Source: Lucinisca nassula
Taxonomy: Eukaryota; Mollusca; Bivalvia; Lucinida; Lucinidae
Direction: 5' to 3'
Length of the DNA: 64,000 nt
Assembly (NCBI GenBank): GCA_963580285.1
Contig: OY757012.1
Span: forward strand, 168,380,652 to 168,444,651
Shown: positions 53,445 to 64,000 of the stretch, piece by piece
Numbering within the stretch: position 1 is the first letter of the stretch
How the letters are laid out: each line of letters starts with the position of its first letter
Program-made: the position numbers and the translations under genes
Notes under the pieces: model-generated
What the model saw: only the letters and a program-made list of their open reading frames with translations
What the model was told of the DNA's origin: nothing
Databases searched by the model: none

Positions 53445-55175
53445 CCGTTCCATGCCGAAATCAATATTGATCTAAATGGTGTTCTGAAACTTTTGGCAAA
53501 CCTTAAACCGGATAAGGCTGCAGGGCCTGATTCAATCAAACCACTTGTTTTAAAAGAACTGAGGGTAGAAATCGCTCCTGTTATCTGCCTGCTGTTTGAA
53601 AAATCTCTAGAAACTGGTCAACTACCTGCAGATTGGACAAAAGCTCAAGTTTGTCCCCTTTTTAAAAAGGGTGATAAAACTGACCCTGCCAATTATAGGC
53701 CTATCTCCTTGACATGCATAGTATGCAAGGTGATGGAGCATATAATTGCATCCAATATTTCCAAACATTTGGCTCAGCACAATGTTCTTTACGAATTGCA
53801 ACATGGGTTTCGTGAAAAACGCTCCTGCGAAACTCAGCTTATTCAGCTAGTGGAAGATCTTGCAAGGCCGCTGACTTTGGGCAAACAAACCGACTTAGTA
53901 CTTTTGGACTTCAGTAAAGCCTTTGATAAAGTTAACCATCTAAAATTATTGTATAAACTTTTAAATTTTGGCATAACCGGAAAAACACTAAAATGGATTG
54001 AATCCTTCTTAAGTAATTGGACGTTCCCAAACTGTTGTACTAGATGGGGAGTTTTCAAATGAGGTACCGGTCACCTCTGGGGTGCCCCAGGGGTCAGTGC
54101 TGGGCCCGCTCCTCTTTCTACTGTACATAAATGACCTACCGGATAATGTTCAGTCACAAGTTAGGCTCTTTGCTGATGATACCGCGGTTTACTTGGCTGT
54201 GTCCAGCCCAGCAGATGCACAAGTTCTACAGTCTGACCATGAAAAACTTCAGCATTGGGAGCGAACCTGGGACATGGAGTTTAATCCCAGCAAGTGTCAG
54301 GTACTCCATGTCTCTAGATCTAAAACGCCAATTAAGACCCAATACTTCATGCATGGTCAGGAACTGGAAAGTGTGGACTCAGCCAAGTACCTTGGGGTGA
54401 CCATCGGCAAAGACCTTAGCTGGAATTCACACATATCAAATATTACAGCCAGTGCAAACAGGACCCTCGGCTTCGTCAAAAGAAATGTTAAAACAAAAAG
54501 TCAGGAAATAAAAACGTTGGCATATAACACCTTGGTTAGGCCACAGGTAGAATATGCCTCGGCCGTTTGGAGCCCCTATACAAAAGAAAATATCAACAAG
54601 ATTGAAATGTTGCAGCGTAGGGCAGCCCGTTGGGTCACAAATGATTTCTCCCCCTACAGCAGTGTTACAGACATGATGGGTGAGCTTGGATGGCGGTCAC
54701 TTGAGCTCAGACGCTATGATACAACCTTACAATGTTTTATAAAATCGTTTACGGTTTGGTCGCTATACCAGTTCCGTCACAGTTCGAACGCCTAACGACA
54801 AACACGCGTCACCACTCTCTGGCTTACAGGCAGATACACACCTCTGTCTCGTATTATTATTATTCATTTTTCCCTAAGTCGGTTGTTCTTTGGAACAGGC
54901 TACCAGCTGATCTCGTCCTGGTTTCTGATCTTGACTCTTTCAAGTTAAGGGTCAGTTCGATAAACCACAGGCTCCCTTAAGGTAATACTGTTTTTATCCT
55001 GCTTTTAAACTCTCCTTACTAACACCCAAAATCTTCCATCTATGCTCACCTTTCTTTTATTATTTTAACTCTGCACTATCACACTTTTACTTCTCTTACT
55101 AACACACCATGTGCAGCCATCCTAATAACACTCGGAAGAGGGTTGAGGATTATATAGAGATAGATAGATAGGCCG
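53445..55175 (+). pseudogene. CR1/jockey-like LINE, family B: reverse transcriptase, two frameshifts
   Basis: RT domain from LKPDKAAGPDSIKPLVLKEL through VCPLFKKGDKTDPANYRPIS, HGFREKRSCETQL and LLDFSKAFDKVNH. A one-base shift near 54022-54030 leads to TSGVPQGSVLGPLLFLLYIN, RLFADDTAVY (catalytic YxDD-type site) and AKYLGVTIGKDLSWNSHI. A second shift near 54733 leads to SVVLWNRLPADLVLV and the stop near 54979. The 3'UTR ends in (GATA)n at about 55157. It is 5'-truncated: no endonuclease domain precedes it. The catalytic aspartates are intact. Confidence 0.9.
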
Positions 55176-56040
55176 AAAATGGGATGTCCTTAGTACTCAA
55201 TAAACACAGAAAGCGGTTCCAGCTAAGAAGGCGGAGCCTGCTAAAGTGGGCGGGTTTATACGTCTTGGTAAAGATTTTTGGCCGTACAGAGAAATTCTCG
55301 GGAGTCCGCGGGACGCCTTTGATGTTTAATTTGGGCGTCCGGAAGCGATTTCAGGACGTAATATACGTCGTACGTCCGCCTAACGGAAGTCCTGATAAAA
55401 GTCAGCATGCTGGCACGGGTGGGGCAATGACATTCAGGTCGACACAGTGCAGGGCTTCTAGATGTGCTGTGAAAAGTCATTGTCCCCGCATGCGGGGGGT
55501 TGGGGGGAGGAGTGGTTAAAAATGACTGGTGCATTATTATTTGGCCGAACATAAACGGGTACGAAACGATCATATTTGCTTTGTTAGCAAATCGTAAATG
55601 GGATAATTATTCTTTATGGTAAAAGGATTATGATTATTACCGACTCTTTTCTTATATGTATCTGCATTTTTCCTTTCTTTTACCATAATTATGATTGTTG
55701 GTATTCATATAGGCCAAACGTGTCCGGCAAGCTTCTCTGCCAAAAAATCTAAAACCGAATATCGAAAATCGCGCTTCCTTGCTCGTGGTTCGCACTAATT
55801 CTCCCTACAAATACCAACAACACTCGGCGGGTTATTATTGATGTAGAAACTATTATTATTAATTTATTATTGTTATTATTATTATTTTTATTATAAGTAT
55901 CCCCACGCTTTTAGTGATTCAGTAAAAAGCGTCGGGAATATTGTCAACGCCTCCGTCCGTCTGTCCGTCAAGATAACTCACTGAAACACACAACTTGAGA
56001 TGTGAGTTGAGATGCTCATATTAGTAACACGTGTACTAAG
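55176..56040. other. Unassigned region, GC-rich then AT-rich
   Basis: 55180-55560 is GC-rich with open frames on both strands but no motif. 55850-55900 is an (ATT)n microsatellite. 55945-55975 has 'gcctccgtccgtctgtccgt', like the microsatellite of the array elements, without a hairpin. Confidence 0.35.
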
Positions 56041-56044
56041 GCAA

Positions 56045-56391
56045 ATAGATTATAGAACGCTTGGTTTCCAGAGGCGAAATCTTCATCATTGCCCTCAGGA
56101 TGTAAAAGAGGCAGCAAGGTCTTGTTCGCCCAATCTTGGAATACGGTAGTTGTATCTGGGACTCCAGTGGAGTGGAAGACATTTGTAACAGGCAATTACT
56201 GCTTTGAAACTGGGAGCATGACTGGAATACTTGTAAAATTAAAATGGGAATCTCCCAAGAGGAGGAGAAAAGACAATAGGCTCACCCTATTATACAAAGG
56301 TCTAAAGGGTGCTGCCAGCATTCCAACAGATATCCTTGTTCCCCCAGCTAGACACTGTAGAAATCACCATTCGTTGGCGTTTCAGACCCTT
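56045..56391 (+). pseudogene. LINE family A fragment, left part
   Basis: Shifted frames match the C-terminal part of the 51062-52290 element: 'gtttccagaggcgaaatctt' and 'catcattgccctcaggatgt', then ETGSMTGIL..KWESPKRRRK. It stops at 56391, where an insertion begins. Confidence 0.8.
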
Positions 56392-56992
56392 GTTGTTGTT
56401 CCGGTTTACCCTTGTCGAGGGTCGTCGGTTGGTGGAGGTCCCAGGGAACGAATCCATGCTGACACAACTCCGTAGCCGTGCGTTGACCCACGTATTTCTC
56501 GTTACCGTGAAATAAGTAGGTCATCGCTCGGCTCCAACCCCGTCCGTCCTAGTATATCGTAAGTCCTTTAGCGTAAGTCCAAATGCCATCTTCTTGTTCC
56601 TAACTTTTTGCTTGTCAACATGTTTGAACCTGGCCAAAGCAGAAAAAGGTCCTGTAAAAGGGCTGCGTCGCCAACTTCAACAGACTAAGTTTTAACATTG
56701 CCTCTGGGGTGGGCTCCGTGCGCGGTAAAGTCCAACGTGCAACTTTACCAGGCCCGGCCGAATCTGTGCAAAATCCAGGTACAAGAAAGAGGCACTGTTT
56801 GTTTTTTAATTTTGAAACGCCGATCTAAAGAAACTGATGTACAGTCTTTGCCAATTACGGCTGTCAATCGTGACTCAAAACATCTCGCTCGAGAGCTGAG
56901 TAGGTCAGGTGCTCTATCCAAGGGCGCGCTGGGATTTCCAAGTTGTTTTGCATTCCCAGGCGGTAGTTAGATTCGTTGATCGGACAGCTTGC

Positions 56993-57337
56993 CTACTCTG
57001 GTGCGAAGTATCTGCACTCCACCAGCTTCACGTAGGTAATGGCTTGTTTGATGAGCTCTGTGTGCCGTCCTTGAGGGCAGTTGGAGTAACATTCCTCGAT
57101 TTCGTCGATGGCCTCTTGGGAGAAATGTTTGCTGTCGTAGCCCTTGTAGATGGTAAAATGCTTGGCTGTTAGATCTAGTATGCCGCAACAGTCTTCGTTG
57201 TGAGGCTTCTTTTTGTGCTGGAGCGTTGTTATACAGGCATTATGGTCGCTGGAGTAGTGTGCGCTTGTCATTCTGTATTTGTCGATGATCTCTCTGCCTG
57301 TTGTGGTGATTAGGCTCCCTGGGATGTCCGAGGTCAC
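56993..57337 (-). CDS. Unidentified protein fragment in the 1.7-kb insertion
   Basis: 114 codons reading MTSDIPGSLITTTGREIIDK, then CGILDLTAKHFTIYKGYDSK and ITYVKLVECRYFAPE. Composition is that of a folded protein with conserved-looking Cys and His residues. It lies downstream of a C13 tract (57421-57433) and a frame change. No family recognised; it may be the end of the same polypeptide as 57707-58039. Confidence 0.4.
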   Translation of the reverse strand: MTSDIPGSLITTTGREIIDKYRMTSAHYSSDHNACITTLQHKKKPHNEDCCGILDLTAKHFTIYKGYDSKHFSQEAIDEIEECYSNCPQGRHTELIKQAITYVKLVECRYFAPE

Positions 57338-57706
57338 TTACTCGGCTTCCATAGATTTGGGTGAGCTTGGAGGTGACGGATACGGCGGCGGAGGTGGCGT
57401 CGCAGGCTTAACGATTTAAGCCCCCCCCCCCCCTCCCCAGTGGAAATCATTCCACTGACCGTTCCAAGGCGGTTCTTCTGTGGCGGTTTAGTTTGGTGTT
57501 GTTTGTTACTTACTGTGTGTATCACTTGTGTCTTTTTATTTGGATGGCCATATGGCCATTTTGTGGGAAAGTAACTGTCCTTATGGCCTTCCTTTGTTAC
57601 GGTTTCCATTATGGTCTGGTCGCTTAATGTTTGTGTTTCTTTCCCTTTGGTGTATTTGATGGGTGGAGTAAGTTAATTGTATCGATTCCTGATCTTTGTT
57701 TTACTT

Positions 57707-58039
57707 CTACTTTGGATTAGCTGGTCTCGCAGGTCTCGCCGGGGATCTTCGAGGTGTCGGCTGCTGCTGTTGTGGTGGCAGCGTCCTTTGTGCTGGCGTT
57801 GAAGTCTTCGGAGTCGATTCTGCTGGCTGTTCGCTGGTCTTTGGTGGCTGGTTCTTTGCCTTGGAGGTAGGAACTTTCTGGGGTTTCTTCTTCTTGGGCT
57901 GTGATGGTTGCCGTAACTTCCAGATAAGCTTGACTTCTATGTGATCAGAGCGCATGCTCGCGTCGAAATCTGGGTTTCCAGTTAGCTTGCTGGACTTCGG
58001 TAAGCTAATGAGAGGAGTTGGTAGTCGATAGTCTTCCAT
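57707..58039 (-). CDS. Unidentified basic proline-rich protein in the 1.7-kb insertion
   Basis: 110 codons starting MEDYRLPTPLISLPKSSKL 69 bp after the insert's 5' end. A possible folded first half (DASMRSDHIEVKLIWKLRQP) is followed by a Lys/Pro-rich tail (PKKKKPQKVP, RRSPARPARPANPK). I do not recognise the family. The position suggests the first reading frame of the element, perhaps a nucleic-acid-binding ORF1-like protein (inference). Confidence 0.45.
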   Translation of the reverse strand: MEDYRLPTPLISLPKSSKLTGNPDFDASMRSDHIEVKLIWKLRQPSQPKKKKPQKVPTSKAKNQPPKTSEQPAESTPKTSTPAQRTLPPQQQQPTPRRSPARPARPANPK

Positions 58040-58107
58040 CTTGATGAAGTTTTTTCTCTGGAGTGAGACGATGTTACCTCTTCGTAGTCTGAAGAGAGAG
58101 TGAAATG

Positions 58108-58345
58108 TTCAGACCCTTACTGCAAGAACTGACATTTATCAAGAATCGTTCTTCCCAGAACCATTAGAGATTGGAATGCCCTTCCCGATTCGATTATTTC
58201 GACAGCTGAAGGTGCTGATGATTGTATAGCTAAATTTATCTCTTTGGTTAGAGCTAGGGACTAACTTCCCACATCACAGATCCTGGTGTATGAATGTCAT
58301 TTGACGTATCACCAGTAACAATTCTAATTCTGATATCTCCTCCTT
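58108..58345 (+). pseudogene. LINE family A fragment, right part
   Basis: Resumes 'ttcagacccttactgcaaga', matches the tail NHX-RTIRDWNALPDSII of family A and ends 'caattctaattctgat'. It completes the copy begun at 56045. Confidence 0.82.
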
Positions 58346-58559
58346 AACAACTGGCCGGAAATCAACCAAATTTTGTACATATCTATATATCTATCTATCT
58401 ATTTATACAACCTCTATACAACCTCGTTAAGAGGACTATCCTGTAGGTTCCTTATATAATGAGGGCATGGAAAGCAACGTTAAATTTGGGTGCGCCCGGT
58501 TCATGCCTCACTCCCTCGTCTTTAGAAAAAGCCTAATATCTGAGAAAGTGTTCAGATCC

Positions 58560-58686
58560 CTTCCCCTCAGAATCAGAATTGTTACTGGTGACACGTCGAA
58601 TGACATTAATACACCAGGACCTGTGATGTGGGAAGTTAGTCCCTAGTTCTAACCGAAAAGGTAAACTTAGTAACACAATCCTTAGC
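58560..58686 (-). repeat. LINE family A 3' end, left piece
   Basis: 'cagaatcagaattgttactg' to 'taacacaatccttagca', the reverse of the family A tail. It is interrupted by a SINE at 58687. Confidence 0.8.
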
Positions 58687-58997
58687 AGCCGGCCTCGGTA
58701 GCTCAGTCGGATGCTCGTCTGACTGGTGATCAGGAGGACGCGGGTTCGATACCTGCCGGGATCGGCAACGTTCTTTCGTGAAGATTGATCATAAAATATT
58801 TTCTTCGTCATTCTCCCCCTTCCGCTGATTCAAGAAGAGCAGTTGTCAGTTACTGGCGAAAGATTGTGCACTATACTGGTTAACCGCTTACGCATGAGCC
58901 TGCCCAGGAAAAGTGTGGATAGGTAAACTGACAGGCTCAAAAATGATATAAAATAGTGTTGAATGGGTCGTTAAGCTCCAATACAAACAAACAAAAC
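58687..58997 (+). repeat. tRNA-derived SINE, family C, full length
   Basis: Head GCCGGCCTCGGTAGCTCAGT and B box GGGTTCGATACC, then 'tcgtgaagattgatcataaa', 'aaccgcttacgcatgagcct' and the tail 'cgttaagctccaatacaaac'. Flanks 'acaatccttagca' and 'acaatcatcagca' are an imperfect target duplication. Confidence 0.88.
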
Positions 58998-59165
58998 AAA
59001 CAATCATCAGCACTTTCAGCTGTCGAAATAATCGAATCGGGAATGGCATTCCAGTCTCTAATGGTGGAATGCTGGCATCATCCATATTAGACCTTTGTAT
59101 AAAACTGTCTACTGTCTTTTCTCCTTTTGCTTGAGAGACTCCCATTTTAATTTTCCAAGGTGATA
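58998..59165 (-). repeat. LINE family A 3' end, right piece
   Basis: 'cagctgtcgaaataatcgaa' to 'gagagactcccattttaatt'; an internal deletion removes about 100 bp relative to 51200-51430. Confidence 0.75.
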
Positions 59166-60340
59166 AGGCCATCATATTGGTTTTCGAAAATATACTGTTA
59201 GCAATGGCCAGTGAAGTAAATAGAGGATCTTACATGAGTGTTCATATATTATTGAATTCATTAAACGTGTTGAGGAAAAGGATAACATGCAAGACTTCGC
59301 CGAGCATTTTATCCTTTTCCCTAAACGAGTTTTATAAATTTAATAATACATGAACACGAATGAGAGATTCTGTTTATCATATGACATTTAAATCGCTTTT
59401 TTCCATGATTGTTTTAAAAAAATGTTAATATTCCGCCATTAGTAAACGCGACGTAATTAATACGTCATACACGTAACGTTACAGGGTGTATCTAACTAAT
59501 TTGCATTAGTGGATTATCGAATTTATTACATGGCGTTAATTACTTTCTCAGGCGAGACGTCATATGATAAAGACGGTACACAAATGTAATAAAACATATC
59601 AAGGTAATAAAACACATCTACGTTGCTCGCTTGATAGCCAACAGACTTTCGATGATACATGTATTCATCATATTCATAAATTGAAAAAGATCATAATAGA
59701 ACTGCTATATTTGTAACTGGCAATTACTACTTTGTTATAAATTCCACGCTACTTTTTTCAGATTGGAACAGAAATCAAGAAACATGTCGTTGAAAAATAT
59801 CGAAATTGATCAAGATCATGTTTTTCATCATTGATGGTAAAATATGATATTTTATGCGTAATTAATGTGTTTTAGAGTAAATTAAGTTTTTTTTTTCAAG
59901 ATTCCAGATTTTTTTCTTTCAACATTTTGCTTGACTTGGCCCACCCCTGCTCCCATCTTCTTCTTTCATTTTGCATGACTGGGCCCACTCCCTGCTCCCT
60001 TCTTCTTCTTCTTCTTCTTAGGTCTTGACGAGATGCGGTATTTTATCAACAGCCTCATGAAACTTTTGACCAATTCTCCCCAGTTCTCCAAATTGACACC
60101 CCAATCATTTAGCACCCCACTCCCTGGAAACGTGCTTACTCCCCGACTCCCTTAAATGATTAACATTTCTGCTCTGTCCCTTGAAATATTTACATTCTTC
60201 CCAACATCCCCGAAATCCAAGGACTAGGGCCTTTTTTGTCCCGGAAAAGTCTTACAGCAAACGCATGTGTAAATCAGTGCAAATCAGAAAAGAGGCCAGC
60301 GTAGAGTACCTGCTCCCTTCATTACGAAAATGCCTATTAA
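59166..60340. other. AT-rich region with a TCT microsatellite
   Basis: A scrap of LINE family A near 59700 (tttgtaactggcaattacta), a near-palindrome of AT-rich words at 59260-59360 and (TCT)n at 60000-60020. No gene supported. Confidence 0.4.
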
Positions 60341-60344
60341 ACTA

Positions 60345-61162
60345 CGTGTGTATTGGGACTACTGTTGTTTTTTATTTTTGTGAATGACATATCTGAATCG
60401 CTGCTAAGTCTAACTAGGCTTTTTGCCGATAACAGCTCCCTATTTTGTTCGGCAACATCTCTGCAGGGCATCCAAGGCCTCATAAACCATGATTTAAGTA
60501 TCTTATCTGAATGGGTCAAACAGTGGCTTGTCTCATTTAATCCAAACAAAACTGAAGCAGTGTTATTCACCTTAAGGCCGTTTGACACTATGCCCTTGCC
60601 TTGCTTGAGTTTGATAATACAATTATAAAGTTTGCAGAAAACCATATACACCTAGTCGTAACCTTAAGGAGTGATGGCCAATGGACAAAACATACCGAAA
60701 ATATCAAAACCTCAGCGGCAAGAGTATTAGGTATTATGCGCAAGCTTAAATATTCTTTGAGTAGAAACGCACTTAATCAAATATATGTTTCCTTTCTTCA
60801 TACCTCAATTGTATGGGATGGTTGCTCAGTTCAGAACTCATATGCTCTTGAAAAAAATCAAAGCGAGGCAGCTCGTTTAGTTACAGGTCTTACTAGGTCC
60901 GTCACTCGATAACTTATATTCAGAATGTGGCTGGGTTTCATTGTCTGAAAGATGGAAGCAACAGAAACTTCATTTCATGTATAAGTGAACTCAGGTTTCG
61001 TGCCTTCCTATATAATTGATCTTATTCCCCCCTAGGGTAAGAGAAGTGTCTAATTACCCTCTTAGAAATCAAAATAACTTTTCCATTCCGTACACCCGAA
61101 CTGAAATTTCAAGAAAGTCTTGTATTCCCTCCTCTATTTCTTTGTGGAATTCCATAGTGTTT
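60345..61162 (+). pseudogene. CR1-like LINE, family C: reverse transcriptase fragment with lost active site
   Basis: FFIFVNDISESLLSLTRLFA then DNSSLF: the catalytic FADD is FADN, a substitution of an essential aspartate. LSEWVKQWLVSFNPNKTEAV, a frameshift near 60600, then VTLRSDGQWTKHTENIKTSA and AARLVTGLTRSV follow. Another shift leads to RTEISRKSCIPSSISLWNS. It is cut at about 61162 by the LTR of a gypsy element. Confidence 0.85.
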
Positions 61163-61346
61163 TGTGTTTGTAACACATTATTAGAGAAGAACCAAGCTGG
61201 TTTCTTAACTTTATTTGTCTACAAGAACTACTGAACATACAACAGAATATCATGCATACATTATGAGATGCTAACAAGACTGACACATGTATATTAGCTA
61301 GTGGGAGGAGCTTAGAGGCGGTAATGGTTTTTGCATTATCCAAACA
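61163..61346 (-). mobile_element. 3' LTR of a Ty3/gypsy retrotransposon, about 185 bp
   Basis: On the minus strand it starts TGTTTGGATAATGC after a polypurine tract (AATAAGGGGGAGA, 61347-61359). It contains AATAAA near 61213-61218 and ends near GTTACAAACACA next to the interrupted LINE. The 5' LTR is outside the window, so boundaries are approximate. Confidence 0.7.
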
Positions 61347-61619
61347 TCTCCCCCTTATTGAAAACTTATGACTTTCATCAATGTAACGTAGATAAAGTTC
61401 TCTGACAGTTTTACTATTTCAAAGTCATGCCATGAACACGGAAAGGATGTAAATCCTATTCGGCTTAAAAATTTTAGTTAAACATCAAGACATTAATTGG
61501 CTATATTTATGAGTTTTGTTAGATTACGTGACTGAAATCCAAGTGTGTTCTTGTGGTTGATAAGAATTTACAGTTTGTTCCAGTGCATAATTTTAACACC
61601 AAGTTCCCAAGAGATAATG

Positions 61620-64000
61620 TACATTAGTACCACTCAGCATATCTCTGCGGGGTTTTAATCTGTCTGCCACATCGGGTTTTATTTCGATGCTGTCCTGTAT
61701 CAAGTTCCTGCGGTTTCTGCGAATTTTCCGTGTCGATATTTTGTTCCATGTTTGCCTTATTTTCTCCCATGTTTCCCTGATCATACTGCGAGGGAATTTT
61801 CTGGAGATGAACACGGTTTCGCCTGTAAGTTCCGTCATTCGTTTTTACCGTATATGTTCTATTTTCTGTATCACCATCAACTACTGTCCCTTCTTTTTTG
61901 CCATCGTTTCTCACTGTCAAGTTTAATCCGTACTTTGTCTCCGGCAGCCAAAGTTGGGATCGGATGGGCTGCGTGTCTCCTATTGAAGAAGAATGTTTGA
62001 TTCCCCTTCGATTTATCATGGTGTATTTTCACAATTTCGTGACTTGGCCACTTAGGTCTTAGTTTTTCTATAGCACACGGTACATGTATCCGGATTTGTC
62101 TACCTATCATTAGTTCCGAAGGACTATAGCTGGTAGCTACGGTCGGTGTACAAAGATAGGTCCTTAGTGCACGGTACGAATCCTTTTGTTATACCCCCAC
62201 AAATGAAATTTGGGGGGGGGGGGTATATAGGAGTGAGCTTGTCGGTCTGTCGGTCTGTCTGTCTGTCTGTCGGTCGGTCGGTCTGTTGACTTGGTTTCCA
62301 GATGATAACTCAAAAAGCGCTTCACCAATTTTTATAATTTTTGGTACACTGATGTAACATCAAAAAATACAGGTCAAGTTCGATTTCCACTACAATACGT
62401 CAATTTTTGACATAGTTATGGCCCCTTTCAAGTGAAAAAAAATGCAAAATGCGCTGATGTACTATCAAGGCAGTTTGCAAAATGCGCTGATGTACTATCA
62501 AGGCAGTTTTTGTGGGGGTATTCATCACCTTTAGTGATAGCTCTAGTTTGAGAATGTTTTTAGCGATGTTGACGCCTGCTTCTGCAGCACCATTGGCCTG
62601 CGCAAAATAAGGAGAACTATATGTTACTTTAATGTTGTGTTCCTTTGCAAAATCCTTAAAAAACTTGGTTATGAACTGAGGGCCGCCATCGCACATGATT
62701 TCTTCAGGGTCTCCCCAGCGCGAAAACATGTTTTTCATTTTGTCCACTACACGTTCACTGGTCAATGTATTCAGATATCCAATTTCTATGTATTTAGAAT
62801 ATGTATCCATGACAATGAGGTACGTTTCATTGTTCAACTGGCATAAATCTGCTGCAACCTTGACCCAAGGTCCCGATGGTAGTTCTGACGGTTTCAGTGG
62901 CTCTCGACGCTGTGTAGGTCTGGATTCCTGGCAAAATGTACAATTTTGCACCTTTTTAGTAAAGTCTTTATTGATTGTCGGCCACCACACGCACTGTGAT
63001 GCAAAGTCTTTGCATTTTGTGAGTCCCTGGTGCGACATATGCAGTTTGTCTAACACTTCCATGCGCTGGCTTACTGGAATAACGAGTCTATTTCTGTACA
63101 TTAACAGACCATCAACAACAGAAAGTTCATTTCGAGCGCTGAAATACTCGTTGGTGGAATCTGACGGATTTTTTCTAGTTTCTGGCCATCCTTTTCTCGT
63201 GAGCGAGATGACCTGCTGAATTTCTGAATCATTTAGCGTAGCATCGTAGATCATTTTCAAGCGCGTGTCACTAATTGGCATATAAGCACTTACTGAATCA
63301 ACATACATATTCACCTCATTTTCAATTTTACAGTCGATTTGCTTTAACGGCGATCTAGATAAACAATCAGATACTATCATGCCTTTTGAAGTACCTTTTG
63401 AAAACTCTGCTATGCAATTAAATCTGCGTAACCGTAAAAGCAGCCTCTGGCATCTGATCGGTGCCCTGTCAATGTCTGTTTTATTAATTAACGGAATAAG
63501 AGGCTTATGATCCGTGATTAACTTGAATGATTCAAGGCCAATTAAATACCTGGAGAATTTTTCACATGCATAGACTAGGCTAAGGCATTCCAGCTCGATT
63601 TGTGCCCATTTTTTCTCTGATTCCGTCAACGTGCGCGATGCGAACGCGATTGGTTTAAGCTCTTTCCCTTCCTGCTTGTATATTGCTGCTCAGAGTCCGA
63701 CACGAGAACTGTCTGCGCTAACTATAATGGGGCTATTTCGTTTATAAAACGCCAATGTAGGGGCTTCTGTGAGCAAAGATTTGACTTTTTCAAAAGCATT
63801 ATTCTGATCAGGACCCCAATAAAAGGTTGTGTCGTCCTTAAGCAGGTCAGATATTGGGCTAATTATTGTAGATAAATTTTCTACATACCGTCCCAAGTAA
63901 TTTATCATGCCAAGAACCCTTTTGTTCTGTTTTGTCTTGAGGGGGGTCTAGATTTCCGATTGCTTCTACCTTCTTTGGGTTCGGTGAGATACCCGATGCG
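61620..64000 (-). pseudogene. Ty3/gypsy Pol: RT end, RNase H and integrase, interrupted and mutated
   Basis: From the window edge: the RT connection (SPNPKKVEAIGNLDPPQDKT), then a frameshift at the LGMINYLGRY motif and a TGA at 63690-63692. RNase H has ASRTLTESEKKWAQIELECL and ITDHKPL. Integrase has an H2C2 zinc motif (HMSHQ..CTFC), then a DDE core with D in VAADLCQL, D in MCDGGPQF and E in NGAAEAGV. An inserted element (62189-62546) splits the core right after the Glu region; the frame resumes QKDSYRALRTYLCTPTVATS and SPSELMIGRQIR. A further shift lies near 61885; stop at 61624. No chromodomain is seen. Confidence 0.9.
62189..62546 (-). mobile_element. 358-bp hairpin-ended non-autonomous element inside gypsy integrase
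   Basis: On the minus strand the 5' end is CTAGAGCTATCACTAAAGGT-GAT (hairpin) and AATACCCCCACAAAA. A short body with 'gcgctgatgtactatcaagg' duplicated 33 bp apart follows, then a (GACA/GACC)n microsatellite and a 3' end ...GGGGGTATAA. Host codons rejoin between two A residues with no duplication, as for 27597. Confidence 0.88.

Larger units (their letters stand above)
56392..58107 (-). mobile_element. Unidentified 1.7-kb insertion with 11-bp target duplication
   Basis: TTCAGACCCTT occurs at 56381-56391 and 58108-58118, and the LINE sequence resumes exactly. On the minus strand the insert begins 'catttcactctctcttcaga', carries open frames (58039-57707, 57609-57334, 57337-56993) and ends in (ACA)n. 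A duplicated target and a simple 3' tail fit a LINE-type or retroposed insertion. No RT is visible, so it may be a non-autonomous or internally deleted element. Confidence 0.75.

Noticed and set aside
55184..55573. Opposed frames of 111 and 105 codons in GC-rich sequence
   Set aside because: High GC removes stop codons on both strands; no motif, splice signal or repeat relation supports either.

Overview
The window looks like genomic DNA of an invertebrate animal, most likely a bivalve mollusc. It is AT-rich with spliced genes, and dense in tRNA-derived SINEs, TTAA-flanked and hAT-type MITEs, CR1/jockey-like LINE fragments, a Ty3/gypsy element and Helentron-type transposons. It also carries tandem-array elements with a microsatellite before a 3' hairpin, an architecture described in bivalves as 'pearl' elements. 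The species cannot be fixed from the sequence alone.

One host gene can be built with confidence. On the minus strand, three coding pieces with matching splice phases (15559-14170, 11559-11483, 8520-8437) give a protein of about 516 residues. It is basic, rich in S/T-P sites and ends in a C-terminal motif like that of sororin (CDCA5), the cohesin-protecting factor. Its introns are packed with MITEs and SINE-like repeats and carry a roughly 0.87 kb segmental duplication. A weaker candidate terminal exon lies at 40079-40365.

Layout. 1-3.8 kb: a large non-autonomous element built of 145-bp and 161-bp tandem arrays and ended by a hairpin. 3.8-8.4 kb: SINEs and MITEs. 8.4-15.6 kb: the sororin-like gene. 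16-19.4 kb: MITEs, a G-rich tract, SINEs and a nested retroposition. 19.9-29.0 kb: a decayed autonomous Helentron on the minus strand (cysteine-peptidase-like domain, repeat-rich segment, zinc-binding region, HUH Rep, Pif1-type helicase, endonuclease), broken by nonsense codons, a frame change and a 0.68 kb insertion. 29.2-40 kb: more tandem-array elements, a foldback element and palindromes. 41-49 kb: MITE clusters and two further array elements, one inserted into the 3' end of the other. 49.7-61.2 kb: LINE fragments of four families, SINEs and an unidentified 1.7 kb insertion. 61.2-64 kb: the 3' part of a Ty3/gypsy element that has landed in a LINE and is itself hit by a 358-bp non-autonomous element; it runs off the window.

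How the parts fit: two non-autonomous insertions disrupt coding frames that can be read on both sides. In both cases the frame shows insertion between two adjacent A residues (T-T on the other strand) without target duplication, as Helentrons do. The Helentron at 20.8-29.0 kb is therefore a plausible relative of the autonomous partner that mobilised the hairpin-ended array elements across the window.
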